A DNA stretch of 64,000 nt from Pseudomonas fluorescens NCIMB 11764 (GTDB lineage Bacteria > Pseudomonadota > Gammaproteobacteria > Pseudomonadales > Pseudomonadaceae), in contig NZ_CP010945.1 of assembly GCF_000293885.2 (NCBI RefSeq), forward strand, positions 2,500,001-2,564,000, written 5' to 3'. The notes beneath the pieces are model-generated. The model saw only the letters and a program-made list of their open reading frames with translations. It searched no databases and was not told where the DNA came from. Of this stretch, positions 54,003-61,935 are shown one piece after another; position 1 is the stretch's first letter; the number at the start of each line of letters is the position of its first letter. The translations under genes were made by a program, and so were the position numbers.

Positions 54003-54508
54003 TGTTTACCAACCGCGTAAGACAGGCCATCGCGGCCACCCTGCAAGGCCTGCCGTTGTCGGCGACGGTGGAAGAGTTCACCCCGCCGAAGATCGAGTTC
54101 GAGATGGAGAACATGACCGGCGGGCGCTTCATCGGCGAGGAAATGGCCAAGAGCGGCAAAGCCCTCACCGCCACGCTCAAGCTGCAAGGCGTGGGCGCAG
54201 AAGTCATGCTCGCCCTGGGTGTGAAACTGGGCGACGACATTTTGCTGAACGTCCGTGAGGCCGGTCAGGATCAGGATGGCAACACCTGGTTCACCTACCA
54301 CACCGTCGGCGGCAAGTTGAAGTCCCTGGCCGAGACGGCGCTCAAAATGAATGACAAACCGACCACCACGCTTGAGCTCTCCTGCCGCACCTACAACCGT
54401 CTGGAAAACGGCATCCCGGTGATCGACATCGACGTGCGCACCCAGAAGTTCGTGCTCAACGGCGTCGACATTCTCGGCGACGCCCGCCGCGCAGTGCTGA
54501 TCCCTTGA
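54002..54508 (+). CDS. Tail tube protein
   Basis: This 168-residue protein is a homologue of P2 FII-type tube subunits that stack as hexamers inside the sheath. Typical segments are LPLSATVEEFTPPKIEFEME and the C-terminal strand ENGIPVIDIDVRTQKFVLNG. It sits directly behind the sheath gene, and a REP palindrome follows its stop. Confidence 0.92.
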   Translation: MFTNRVRQAIAATLQGLPLSATVEEFTPPKIEFEMENMTGGRFIGEEMAKSGKALTATLKLQGVGAEVMLALGVKLGDDILLNVREAGQDQDGNTWFTYHTVGGKLKSLAETALKMNDKPTTTLELSCRTYNRLENGIPVIDIDVRTQKFVLNGVDILGDARRAVLIP

Positions 54509-54511
54509 ACC

Positions 54512-54545
54512 TGTGGGAGCGAGCCCACCCCGGTTCGCTCCCACA
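54512..54545. repeat. Single REP palindrome inside the tailocin cluster
   Basis: TGTGGGAGCGA (54512-54522) pairs perfectly with TCGCTCCCACA (54535-54545). It is the same REP class as the doublet after accA, here as a singlet between the tube and the tail-assembly chaperone genes. Confidence 0.85.
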
Positions 54546-54584
54546 AGGTTTGCTCGTCTCATGATTCACCAAGGAATTCATTTC

Positions 54585-55169
54585 ATGTCCTGGACACCTC
54601 CTGTTCACGCCTTGTTGTCGCCGATCGCGGCCGACGATCAGTCGTCGATCGAGCAGATTCAGCTCAAACCGTTGTACTACGCCGCACAGAAAGAAGCCCT
54701 GACCCGTGCCGGCGACGATGAGGACGATCAGTTCTTCGAACTGGCGCTGCTGGCCACCGGCCTGTCGGTCAAGGAACTCGATCAACTCAAGCGCCCGGAC
54801 TACGTGAGCATCGCGCAATACGTGCACGAGATGTCGACGTTGCCGACGTCGCATTTCCTTGAGCAAGCGGACGAGGGTGAACCACCGTCGGCCGATCCCG
54901 ACGACGTGACCTTGTTGCAACCGCTCGCCGTGGCGGGTCGAACCCTCACCACGCTGACTCTGGAAATGCCGGTGCTGCGCGCGACCAAAGCGATGAAAAA
55001 ACTCAAGACGCCCAAGGAACGCGCCGAGTTCATCACCGCCCATTGCACCGGGCTGATGATTCCCGATCTGGCCCTGCTGACCGTGCCCGACTGGACACAG
55101 CTTCAGGTACGCATCGATGATTTTTTAAACAAACCGGCGGCCTTCTTTCGGAGCGCGACATCGAAGTAA
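54585..55169 (+). CDS. Tail assembly chaperone (gpE-like), zero-frame product
   Basis: This 194-residue protein is in the position of the P2 gpE tail-assembly protein, between tube and tape measure. ATG 54585 has AAGGA upstream. Near its 3' end the sequence T-TTA-AAC (55124-55130) is in the correct phase for a -1 ribosomal frameshift, which would fuse it to a downstream frame. Unshifted ribosomes stop at 55169. The body is acidic and rich in Leu, as expected of a chaperone for the tape measure. Confidence 0.85.
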   Translation: MSWTPPVHALLSPIAADDQSSIEQIQLKPLYYAAQKEALTRAGDDEDDQFFELALLATGLSVKELDQLKRPDYVSIAQYVHEMSTLPTSHFLEQADEGEPPSADPDDVTLLQPLAVAGRTLTTLTLEMPVLRATKAMKKLKTPKERAEFITAHCTGLMIPDLALLTVPDWTQLQVRIDDFLNKPAAFFRSATSK

Positions 55170-55291
55170 TCCTCGATGTGGTGCCGCTCATTTACCCGGT
55201 AAGTGAAGCGGACATTCTGGAGTGGGACGTCGGCAAGGCATTGCGCCGCTACGACATCGCGATCACTCGCCTTGGCGTGAAACAGGAGTAG
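54585..55291 (+). CDS. Predicted -1 frameshift fusion product (gpE-E' homologue)
   Basis: The slip at T-TTA-AAC (55124-55130) moves ribosomes from zero-frame codons TTA, AAC to the -1 frame, which is open from there to the TAG at 55289-55291 (53 codons). The fused protein would be about 235 residues, and the extension reads QTGGLLSERDIEVILDVV and ends ITRLGVKQE. It has no start codon of its own, so it is only made by frameshifting. The E/E' arrangement is conserved in many tailed phages, where the two forms assist tape-measure assembly. The reading frame and slip site were read directly; use in vivo is inferred. Confidence 0.85.
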
Positions 55292-55297
55292 AGCGGG

Positions 55298-56956
55298 ATG
55301 GCAGACAGTCAATATTCGCTGGCCAGTGCGGCGATCAATAGCATGGGGTCGCCGGCAATGGGCGGCGGGTCAGCAACCCTCGGGCTGGCCGGTTTCATCG
55401 CCCCGCTGGCGCAGCTCAACCAGGCACTGAACACGGTCAGCCTGGACATACGCTTACTGACGGCAGGGCAGAACAAGCTGGGTGAAGCGCTGACGTCGCT
55501 GACAGCGGTAGTGTCTTCAGCACGCTCGGCATTCAAACGGCTCGGAGTGGGACCTGCCGCTGACAGCCCATCGCCATCGAACCTCGATGGCATGGCGGCG
55601 ACTGAAACGCCCGATCAATTGGGCGCCCCCAACCTGAATGTCGATGGGGCAGGCCTGCGCTCCACTCTGCGCAGCAGTGGCGAGGCCGGTGTGGTGGCGG
55701 TGACGGCGCCCGAGCGGACGGCTGCAATCGCCGCCACGCCTCAGAACCCCGTTGTGCGCAAGGACGCGTCCGATAAAGCCGCCACTGCGACGTCAACGGT
55801 CGAAAGCAATGGCTCGACAGGGCAGACCGTCAAAGACGAAGGGCGCAATTCGACACCCGGCAGGGACGTGCTGGATGCGAGTCTCAGTCGCCTGGGGCGC
55901 GCAGTAACGCCAGACATGTCCGGCCCGCTGACGTCTCTTTCTGCTCAGGTCGACAAGCTCAGTTCGGTTGCCGAGCAACATCCCGTAATTGCCACAGGGC
56001 TGGCGGCTGTTGCGGTCACGCTCTCTTCCATCGCGTCCGTCGTGGGTGCCGCCGTCGCCACCGAAGCGTTGACCAACGTTGCCAAGAAAATCCTGAAGCG
56101 AACGGCGCCACGCCTGCCCTGGGGCCTGGGGGATCTGATCGGCGAGGACAATCGCGGCGCCGACCAGGACAACAAGCCTCCTCCACCGAAAAAGAGGACG
56201 GAAAGCAGCCTGGGTTACACGGGTGATCAGGCACGCAAGAAACGCAGGAACGCAAAACCGGACAAAGCCAAGGGGCAGGGCAATCCGAAGGGTCAATCGC
56301 AATTTGATGTCACTGTGCAGCCTCGGGTCGATAGACCGGCGGTGGCCCCGATTCTGGCTCAGGCTCAAACTCTGGCTCCAGCTCCAGCTCCAGCTCCAGC
56401 TCAGCGTCTGGTGCAATTTGCTGGCTCCAGTCCGGCCAGCCCGTTGCTCGGCAAAGCCGCCAAGGTCGGCTCCTTCCTCCCTAAAAGAGCACCAGGGCTG
56501 AACTTGCTCAGCGCCGGGGTCGATATCGCACAAGGTGTCGCCACTGGAGACACCAAAGCCGTCGCGTCCTCTGCCGGGATGGTGGCCGGTTCTTATGCGG
56601 GCGCAGCGCTCGGTACGATGATATTTCCAGGCGTGGGCACGGCCATCGGCGGCTTTCTCGGCGGCATCGCCGGATCCTGGCTGGGCGAAAAACTGGCCAC
56701 ACCTTCCGACCAGCTCGGTGCCCCTGATCAAGTCAGCAAAGACCTGACCAGCGCCTCGACACAGACACAAACACAGCAGATCAATTATTCACCGTCCATC
56801 CAGGTCACCTGCACGGGGGCGGATAACTCCGAGCACATCCGAACAATCGTGGCGCAGCAACTGCAGACGCAGTTCCACGGTGAATTTGTCCCCCTGATAA
56901 CCACTAACGCCCTCGCCACTCGACGAGGTGCGGCCCTGACCGATGGAGGTCTGTAA
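55298..56956 (+). CDS. Tape measure protein
   Basis: This 552-residue protein sets tail length and is short, as in R-type tailocins. The N-terminal region (1-70) is Ser/Ala/Gly-rich and hydrophobic. The middle contains two hydrophobic helices (about 230-260) and a basic stretch (about 305-330) with an Ala-Pro repeat (APAPAPAPAQ). Another Gly-rich membrane-active segment (GMVAGSYAGAALGTMIFPGV, near residue 428) follows. It starts seven bases after the E' stop, the normal tail gene order. Confidence 0.88.
   Translation: MADSQYSLASAAINSMGSPAMGGGSATLGLAGFIAPLAQLNQALNTVSLDIRLLTAGQNKLGEALTSLTAVVSSARSAFKRLGVGPAADSPSPSNLDGMAATETPDQLGAPNLNVDGAGLRSTLRSSGEAGVVAVTAPERTAAIAATPQNPVVRKDASDKAATATSTVESNGSTGQTVKDEGRNSTPGRDVLDASLSRLGRAVTPDMSGPLTSLSAQVDKLSSVAEQHPVIATGLAAVAVTLSSIASVVGAAVATEALTNVAKKILKRTAPRLPWGLGDLIGEDNRGADQDNKPPPPKKRTESSLGYTGDQARKKRRNAKPDKAKGQGNPKGQSQFDVTVQPRVDRPAVAPILAQAQTLAPAPAPAPAQRLVQFAGSSPASPLLGKAAKVGSFLPKRAPGLNLLSAGVDIAQGVATGDTKAVASSAGMVAGSYAGAALGTMIFPGVGTAIGGFLGGIAGSWLGEKLATPSDQLGAPDQVSKDLTSASTQTQTQQINYSPSIQVTCTGADNSEHIRTIVAQQLQTQFHGEFVPLITTNALATRRGAALTDGGL
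56375..56398 (+). repeat. Hexanucleotide repeat (GCTCCA)4 in the tape measure gene
   Basis: Four exact GCTCCA units with degenerate copies on either side encode alternating Ala-Pro. Any gain or loss of units keeps the frame, so it could alter tape measure length. Confidence 0.8.
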
Positions 56957-57339
56957 TGCGCCAGCAAATGGCATTGGGCAGTTTCATTTTCGGCCTGTCC
57001 CGTCACTTCGCGTACAGCGGCATCGTGCACAGCTCGGACGGAGGCTGGGTGGAGCTGGACATTGTGACCGGCAAGCCGAAATCCAGTCAGACCGGGCAAA
57101 AGGCCCAGACATTGAGGATTACGGGGACGTCGATGTACGCGGTGGCCATGGACCGGCTCAATGAGCTGCGCACGCTACAGGAACAGCGAAAACCGGTGCC
57201 GTTGGTGGATGGCATCGGACGCAGCTGGGGGCTTTGGCGAATCAACACGGTGACGGAAACCCAGAGCATGATCATCGATGACGGCACGGCGATGGTCGTC
57301 AGTTGGGCAGTAGACCTGTCGGAGTTCATCCATGCGTAG
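56956..57339 (+). CDS. Tail protein U
   Basis: This 127-residue protein is a homologue of P2 gpU, a tail-completion component. It begins MALGSFIFGLSRHFAYS after a short lead and has a strand-rich middle and a WGLWRINTVTETQSM region (about 87-101) where gpU family members read similarly. ATG 56956 overlaps the tape measure stop by one base, and it overlaps gene X by eight bases. Confidence 0.85.
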   Translation: MRQQMALGSFIFGLSRHFAYSGIVHSSDGGWVELDIVTGKPKSSQTGQKAQTLRITGTSMYAVAMDRLNELRTLQEQRKPVPLVDGIGRSWGLWRINTVTETQSMIIDDGTAMVVSWAVDLSEFIHA

Positions 57340-57544
57340 AGTTCGAAGTCTGGCCGGTGATTCGGTGAACCTGTTGCTGTACCGCGAACTGGGTCGCTGT
57401 GACGATGCCGTCGAAGAAGCACTGTGGCGGCTCAACCCCACACTGGCGGAACCGGGGCCGGTATTGCCTGCGGGCGTCTGGGTGGTACTGCCGGAAATTG
57501 ACGCAAAACCCGTTGTGACCACGCCGGTTACCGCGTGGGATTAA
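57332..57544 (+). CDS. Tail protein X (LysM-like)
   Basis: This 70-residue protein resembles P2 gpX: a short LysM-like domain (GDSVNLLLYRELG, then VEEALWRLNPTLAEPGPVLP) that binds near the tail end. It is in the order U-X-D, as in P2. The start overlaps gene U. Confidence 0.87.
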   Translation: MRRVRSLAGDSVNLLLYRELGRCDDAVEEALWRLNPTLAEPGPVLPAGVWVVLPEIDAKPVVTTPVTAWD

Positions 57545-57553
57545 GGAGGCTCC

Positions 57554-58570
57554 ATGGCATTGGGTTTCACGCCAGCGGTATACATTTATGGGGCCAATGA
57601 GGCCCTGATCAATAAGCGCCTGATCAGCTGGGAGCACATCGATGCCGCCGGTATCGAGTCCGATCAATTGACCTTGACGCTCGACCTGGAAGGGCTCGAA
57701 GGCCTGCCGATCCTGGGCGGCAAGGTGGGCTTGCGGGTTGGTTACGTGGAGTCCGGGTGGGTGGACAAGGGCCAGTTCATGGTGTCTCGCCTGACACCGA
57801 CGCTGTTCCCGCTTCGCTTGACACTGGTGGCCACCGCGGCGCCGTTCAGTGTCGCGGACAAGACCGGGTTCCTGCTGCGTCGATCCGCCAGTCACGGCCC
57901 GACCACCCTGGGTGCGCTGTTTCGCGAGATAGCTTCCCGGCACGGCTTTTCGCCACGTGTGGCTCCCCAACTGGCACTGAAAAAAATCGATCACATCGAT
58001 CAGTCCAACGAAAGCGACATGGCGTTCCTGACACGCCTTGCCCTCAGGCATCACGCAATCGCCAAACCGGTGAATGAACTGTATGTGCTGGCGCTTCCCG
58101 GTCAGATCAAGTCGCTGTCGGGCAAGGTGTTGCCCGAGGTGAAATTGTCGGTGACCACGGACAATCGTCCAGGCGATCGCGCCTTCATCTCCGCCACGCT
58201 CGATGACACTGCCCGGGCGAAAAACCAGGGCTGCAAGACGAGTTGGTGGGACGCGGCGGCCGGGATGGTGCGGGTGGTTGAAACCGGTAGCGCGCCGTTC
58301 AAGGTCATCGGCCGGCTTTGTCAGAATGAAGAAGAGGCCAGGGACGTCGGTGAGGGTGAGGTGCGCAAATTGTTGCGTGAAAAACTCAAGGTAAAAATCG
58401 CCTGTCCTGGCAATCCGGCCCTGTCCGCCGAGGGCGTTTTGCTGCTGGACCCTTCCTGGCCGGATTTCATGCGCGGTTACTGGTCAATCGACAAGGTCAC
58501 TGCCAGCGGCGACAAATTTCAAAGCTATCGCTGCGTGATCGACGCGACCTGCCTGGACGCCACCCAATAA
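57554..58570 (+). CDS. Tail protein D (baseplate hub)
   Basis: This 338-residue protein is a P2 gpD-like hub protein that connects tube and spike. It begins with the gpD-type PAVYIYGANEAL, continues with a lysozyme-less hub fold and ends with the strand DKFQSYRCVIDATCL. AGGAGG lies before the ATG. The lysis genes follow. Confidence 0.9.
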   Translation: MALGFTPAVYIYGANEALINKRLISWEHIDAAGIESDQLTLTLDLEGLEGLPILGGKVGLRVGYVESGWVDKGQFMVSRLTPTLFPLRLTLVATAAPFSVADKTGFLLRRSASHGPTTLGALFREIASRHGFSPRVAPQLALKKIDHIDQSNESDMAFLTRLALRHHAIAKPVNELYVLALPGQIKSLSGKVLPEVKLSVTTDNRPGDRAFISATLDDTARAKNQGCKTSWWDAAAGMVRVVETGSAPFKVIGRLCQNEEEARDVGEGEVRKLLREKLKVKIACPGNPALSAEGVLLLDPSWPDFMRGYWSIDKVTASGDKFQSYRCVIDATCLDATQ

Positions 58571-58617
58571 CGCATTGGCGCGGTCTGGCTAATCAAATGG
58601 CGAAGGGAACACGACTC

Positions 58618-59181
58618 ATGCCGCTGACGGTTCTGCAATTACAGCAAATACTTCCAGACGCCCGCAGCCAAGCGGGCGTTTTCATTTCCGCCCTCAATGG
58701 CGCCATGGATGGCCATTCCATAAACACGCCCAAACGCCGCGCCGCTTTCCTTGCGCAAGTGGGTCACGAATCGGGGCAGTTGCAGTATGTGCGCGAACTC
58801 GGCAGTGACCGGTATCTGAGCAAATACGACACCGGCCTGTTAGCCGCTCGTTTGGGTAATACAGCAGCGCTCGACGGCGACGGTCAAAAGTACCGCGGTC
58901 GTGGCTTGATTCAGATCACTGGCCGCCACAACTATCAACAGTGCAGTGTCGGTGTATTCGGCGACGAGCGACTGCTCCAATGGCCGGAACTGCTGGAGCT
59001 ACCGCAATGGGCCGCTGAATCTGCCGCCTGGTTCTGGGCACAAAACGGCCTCAACGAACTGGCTGATCGTGACCAGTTCAACAGCATCACCCGCCGGATC
59101 AATGGTGGGCTGAACGGGCTGCAAGACCGTTTGCAACTGTGGGCGCGGGCGAGGGCGGTGTTATGCCAGCCTTCGGTTTGA
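58618..59181 (+). CDS. Endolysin, glycoside hydrolase family 19 type
   Basis: This 187-residue protein has the GH19 (chitinase-like) lysozyme fold: the catalytic Glu in GHESGQLQYV (about residue 45), YRGRGLIQITGRHNY (about 95-109) and WPELLELPQWAAESAAWFW. It degrades peptidoglycan so that the tailocin can be released after holin action. I chose ATG 58618 (GGGAAC upstream); ATG 58597 would add seven residues. No signal peptide is seen, so export depends on the holin. Confidence 0.88.
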   Translation: MPLTVLQLQQILPDARSQAGVFISALNGAMDGHSINTPKRRAAFLAQVGHESGQLQYVRELGSDRYLSKYDTGLLAARLGNTAALDGDGQKYRGRGLIQITGRHNYQQCSVGVFGDERLLQWPELLELPQWAAESAAWFWAQNGLNELADRDQFNSITRRINGGLNGLQDRLQLWARARAVLCQPSV

Positions 59182-59699
59182 TCCCTTTATCGTGGCGGGT
59201 TGCTGGAATTGTTGTGTTACTGGCCGTGTTGGCCGGTGGCTCGGCGGCGGTGGCCTGGCGATTTCAGGATGGACGTTACGGGCGCCAACTGGCGGAGCTC
59301 GACAGGCAGCACGCGGCGACGCTCAACCAGCTAACCCTGGCGGCCGCCGCCCGGCAACAGGCCGAGCAGGACAAGCGCCTGGCGCTGGAGCAACGGCTGT
59401 CGGTCAGCGAACACACCCATTATCGAGCGCTTAGCGATGCCCAACGTGATCAAGGTCGCTTGCGCGACCGTCTTGCCACTGCTGATGTGCGGCTGTCAGT
59501 CCTCCTCGATGCCAGCGACACTGCCACTGGCTGCGCAGTGCCAACCGCCTCCGGCACCGGCGGCGTGGATCATGGCCCCCTACGCGCCCGACTTGACCCG
59601 GCGCATGCTCAACGAATTATCGCCATCACCGACACCGGCGACCGTGCACTGATTGCCTTGCAGGCGTGTCAGGCCTATATCCGGGCGCTGCGGCGCTAA
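59163..59699 (+). CDS. Rz-like i-spanin
   Basis: This 178-residue protein has a single N-terminal membrane segment (about 10-30, WRVAGIVVLLAVLAGGSAAV) and then a long helical periplasmic part rich in Ala, Gln and Arg (ERLSVSEHTHYRALS and neighbours), typical of Rz/DUF2514 proteins. It overlaps the endolysin gene by 19 bases. With the nested Rz1 it should fuse inner and outer membranes at lysis. Confidence 0.82.
   Translation: MPAFGLIPLSWRVAGIVVLLAVLAGGSAAVAWRFQDGRYGRQLAELDRQHAATLNQLTLAAAARQQAEQDKRLALEQRLSVSEHTHYRALSDAQRDQGRLRDRLATADVRLSVLLDASDTATGCAVPTASGTGGVDHGPLRARLDPAHAQRIIAITDTGDRALIALQACQAYIRALRR
59437..59652 (+). CDS. Rz1-like o-spanin lipoprotein, nested in the Rz gene
   Basis: This 71-residue reading frame lies wholly inside the Rz gene in another frame. 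It has a signal peptide (VACATVLPLLMCGC) with a lipobox ending at Cys20, followed by a Pro-rich stretch (CQPPPAPAAW), the hallmark of Rz1. Nested Rz/Rz1 pairs are classic in lambda and many phages. The start ATG 59437 is assumed. Confidence 0.8.
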   Translation: MPNVIKVACATVLPLLMCGCQSSSMPATLPLAAQCQPPPAPAAWIMAPYAPDLTRRMLNELSPSPTPATVH

Positions 59700-59779
59700 C
59701 ATTTTGATCGATCCTGTAACTTGCAAGCGCGATCCGCTCGTGTACGGTAGTTCCCATTCCGCTCGCTCAGGAGATGACC

Positions 59780-60280
59780 GTGAAAGAAATCACCCAACTG
59801 GCCGCTGAACTTGGCAGGCGCCTTCAGGTTCTCAATGCTCACGTCACGGCGGCCGAGTCCTGTACCGGCGGTGGGATTTCCGAGGCCATCACGCGCATTC
59901 CCGGGAGTTCGGCATGGTTCGAGGCGGGTTATGTCACGTACTCCAACCGTCAGAAAACCGAGCAATTGAATGTCCCAGCCGAGTTGTTTGCGACGGTGGG
60001 GGCGGTCAGTCGCGAGGTGGTCGAGGCCATGGTGCGAGGTGCGCAGGAAAAAAGCCGGGCGTCTTTTGCCGTGGCGGTCAGCGGTGTAGCAGGGCCGGAC
60101 GGTGGTTCGCCGAACAAGCCGGTAGGCACGGTCTGGCTGGCGTGGGGGGTGGGTGAGCGGGTCTTCAGCGAGGTGCAGCACTTCCCCGGTAACCGCGACG
60201 AGGTCCGCCGACAAACGGTGAAGGCCGCGCTAGAGGGGCTGCTGCGCCATGCCTCTGGAGAAATCTCAAATCAGGGGTAG
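59780..60280 (+). CDS. cinA: CinA C-terminal domain protein (nicotinamide-nucleotide amidase)
   Basis: This 166-residue protein consists of the CinA C-terminal domain (PncC-type NMN deamidase) only. The [16 protein letters not shown] motif has the conserved Ser and Cys, and [20 protein letters not shown] is present. I chose GTG 59780, six bases after the AGGAG at 59769-59773; the ATG at 59774 touches that site directly. It marks the right border of the tailocin insertion and precedes recA. Confidence 0.9.
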   Translation: MKEITQLAAELGRRLQVLNAHVTAAESCTGGGISEAITRIPGSSAWFEAGYVTYSNRQKTEQLNVPAELFATVGAVSREVVEAMVRGAQEKSRASFAVAVSGVAGPDGGSPNKPVGTVWLAWGVGERVFSEVQHFPGNRDEVRRQTVKAALEGLLRHASGEISNQG

Positions 60281-60307
60281 GCGATACTGAATCGCTGTGG
60301 AATAATA

Positions 60308-60323
60308 CTGTCTACTTATACAG
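60308..60323. promoter_or_regulatory. LexA (SOS) box of recA
   Basis: CTGT-CTACTTAT-ACAG has both conserved half sites with N8 spacing and lies 41 bases before the recA ATG. It makes recA, and through it the tailocin repressor, part of the DNA-damage response. Confidence 0.92.
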
Positions 60324-60363
60324 GTGTTGGCCGTCAGGCCTTATTGATTACGTGAGGACTTTA

Positions 60364-61416
60364 ATGGACGACAACAAGAAGAAAGCCTTGGCTGCGGCCC
60401 TGGGTCAGATCGAACGTCAATTCGGCAAGGGTGCCGTAATGCGTATGGGCGATCAGGACCGTCAGGCGATCCCGGCTATCTCCACGGGCTCTCTGGGGCT
60501 GGACATCGCGCTCGGCATTGGCGGTCTGCCAAAAGGCCGTATCGTTGAAATCTACGGTCCTGAATCCTCCGGTAAAACCACACTGACCCTGTCGGTGATC
60601 GCCCAGGCTCAGAAAGCCGGCGCGACCTGCGCATTCGTCGACGCCGAACACGCTCTCGACCCTGAGTACGCCGGCAAACTCGGCGTCAACGTCGACGACC
60701 TGCTGGTTTCCCAGCCGGACACTGGCGAGCAGGCCCTGGAAATCACCGACATGCTGGTGCGTTCCAACGCGGTTGACGTGATCATCGTCGACTCCGTGGC
60801 TGCCCTGGTACCCAAGGCTGAAATCGAAGGCGAAATGGGTGACATGCACGTGGGCCTGCAAGCCCGTCTGATGTCCCAGGCGCTGCGTAAAATCACCGGT
60901 AACATCAAGAACGCCAACTGCCTGGTGATCTTCATCAACCAGATCCGTATGAAAATCGGCGTGATGTTCGGCAGCCCGGAAACCACCACCGGTGGTAACG
61001 CGCTGAAGTTCTATGCGTCGGTTCGTCTGGACATCCGCCGTACTGGCGCGGTGAAAGAAGGTGATGAAGTCGTCGGTAGTGAAACCCGCGTCAAGGTTGT
61101 GAAGAATAAGGTCGCTTCGCCGTTCCGCCAGGCCGAGTTCCAGATTCTTTACGGCAAGGGCATCTACCTCAACGGTGAGATGATCGACCTGGGTGTTCTG
61201 CACGGTTTCGTAGAGAAGTCCGGTGCCTGGTATGCCTACGAAGGCACCAAGATCGGTCAGGGCAAGGCCAACTCGGCCAAGTTCCTGGCGGACAACCCGG
61301 AAATCGCCGCGAAACTTGAGAAGCAGCTGCGCGACAAACTGCTGACTCCAGCGCCGGACGTCAAAGCATCGCCAGTCAAAGAGACTGAAGATGACCTGGC
61401 TGACGCTGATATCTGA
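60364..61416 (+). CDS. recA: Recombinase RecA
   Basis: RecA forms filaments on single-stranded DNA for strand exchange and co-proteolysis of LexA and LexA-like repressors. ATG 60364 gives [19 protein letters not shown] and 350 residues. Walker A is GPESSGKTT (residues 65-73), and the L2 loop is [19 protein letters not shown]. An in-frame start at 60352 adds four residues. Confidence 0.98.
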   Translation: MDDNKKKALAAALGQIERQFGKGAVMRMGDQDRQAIPAISTGSLGLDIALGIGGLPKGRIVEIYGPESSGKTTLTLSVIAQAQKAGATCAFVDAEHALDPEYAGKLGVNVDDLLVSQPDTGEQALEITDMLVRSNAVDVIIVDSVAALVPKAEIEGEMGDMHVGLQARLMSQALRKITGNIKNANCLVIFINQIRMKIGVMFGSPETTTGGNALKFYASVRLDIRRTGAVKEGDEVVGSETRVKVVKNKVASPFRQAEFQILYGKGIYLNGEMIDLGVLHGFVEKSGAWYAYEGTKIGQGKANSAKFLADNPEIAAKLEKQLRDKLLTPAPDVKASPVKETEDDLADADI

Positions 61417-61424
61417 TTGATCCG

Positions 61425-61892
61425 ATGACCGCCGTACTCGATACACTCGTCGCAGTGCGGCGAACCGCAATGGACCTGCTCGCACGCCGCGAGCATGGTC
61501 GAGTCGAGCTGACGCGTAAACTGCGTCAGCGCGGCGCCCTCCCTGAAATGATCGACACTGCACTCGACCGCTTGACGGAAGAAGGCCTGCTGTCCGAATC
61601 CCGTTACCTCGAAAGCTTCGTTTCCTACCGTGCCCGTTCCGGCTATGGCCCTTTGCGTATCCGCGAAGAGTTGAGCCAGCGTGGCCTGCAACGCAGCGAC
61701 ATCGAACTCGCGTTACGTGAGAGCGGTATCAATTGGCAGGAACAACTGGAAGACACCTGGCGGCGCAAGTTTTCCGGGCATTTACCGATCGACGCCCGGG
61801 AACGTGCCAAACAAGGGCGGTTCCTGAGTTATCGGGGCTATTCCATGGAAATGATCAGCCGCTTGTTCAGCGGCCGAGGGATGGACGATTGA
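61425..61892 (+). CDS. recX: Regulatory protein RecX
   Basis: RecX binds RecA filaments and limits their activity. The 155-residue product has the three helical repeats of the family ([20 protein letters not shown], about residues 18-37; [14 protein letters not shown], about 67-80; and a C-terminal repeat). It follows recA by eight bases in the usual operon and is ended by a terminator. Confidence 0.96.
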   Translation: MTAVLDTLVAVRRTAMDLLARREHGRVELTRKLRQRGALPEMIDTALDRLTEEGLLSESRYLESFVSYRARSGYGPLRIREELSQRGLQRSDIELALRESGINWQEQLEDTWRRKFSGHLPIDARERAKQGRFLSYRGYSMEMISRLFSGRGMDD

Positions 61893-61894
61893 CT

Positions 61895-61932
61895 GAAACG
61901 GCTCGCTATTTCGATAGCGGGCCGTTTTTTTT
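61895..61932 (+). terminator. Rho-independent terminator of recA-recX
   Basis: The stem AAACGGC/GCCGTTT with an inner CGCTAT-TTCG-ATAGCG hairpin is followed by a long T-run. It overlaps the end of the convergent LOG-family gene. Confidence 0.9.
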
Positions 61933-61935
61933 GCC

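Noticed and set aside
44100..59780. Functional prophage
   Set aside because: No integrase, attachment repeats, terminase, portal, capsid or replication genes were found. The cluster is a tailocin.
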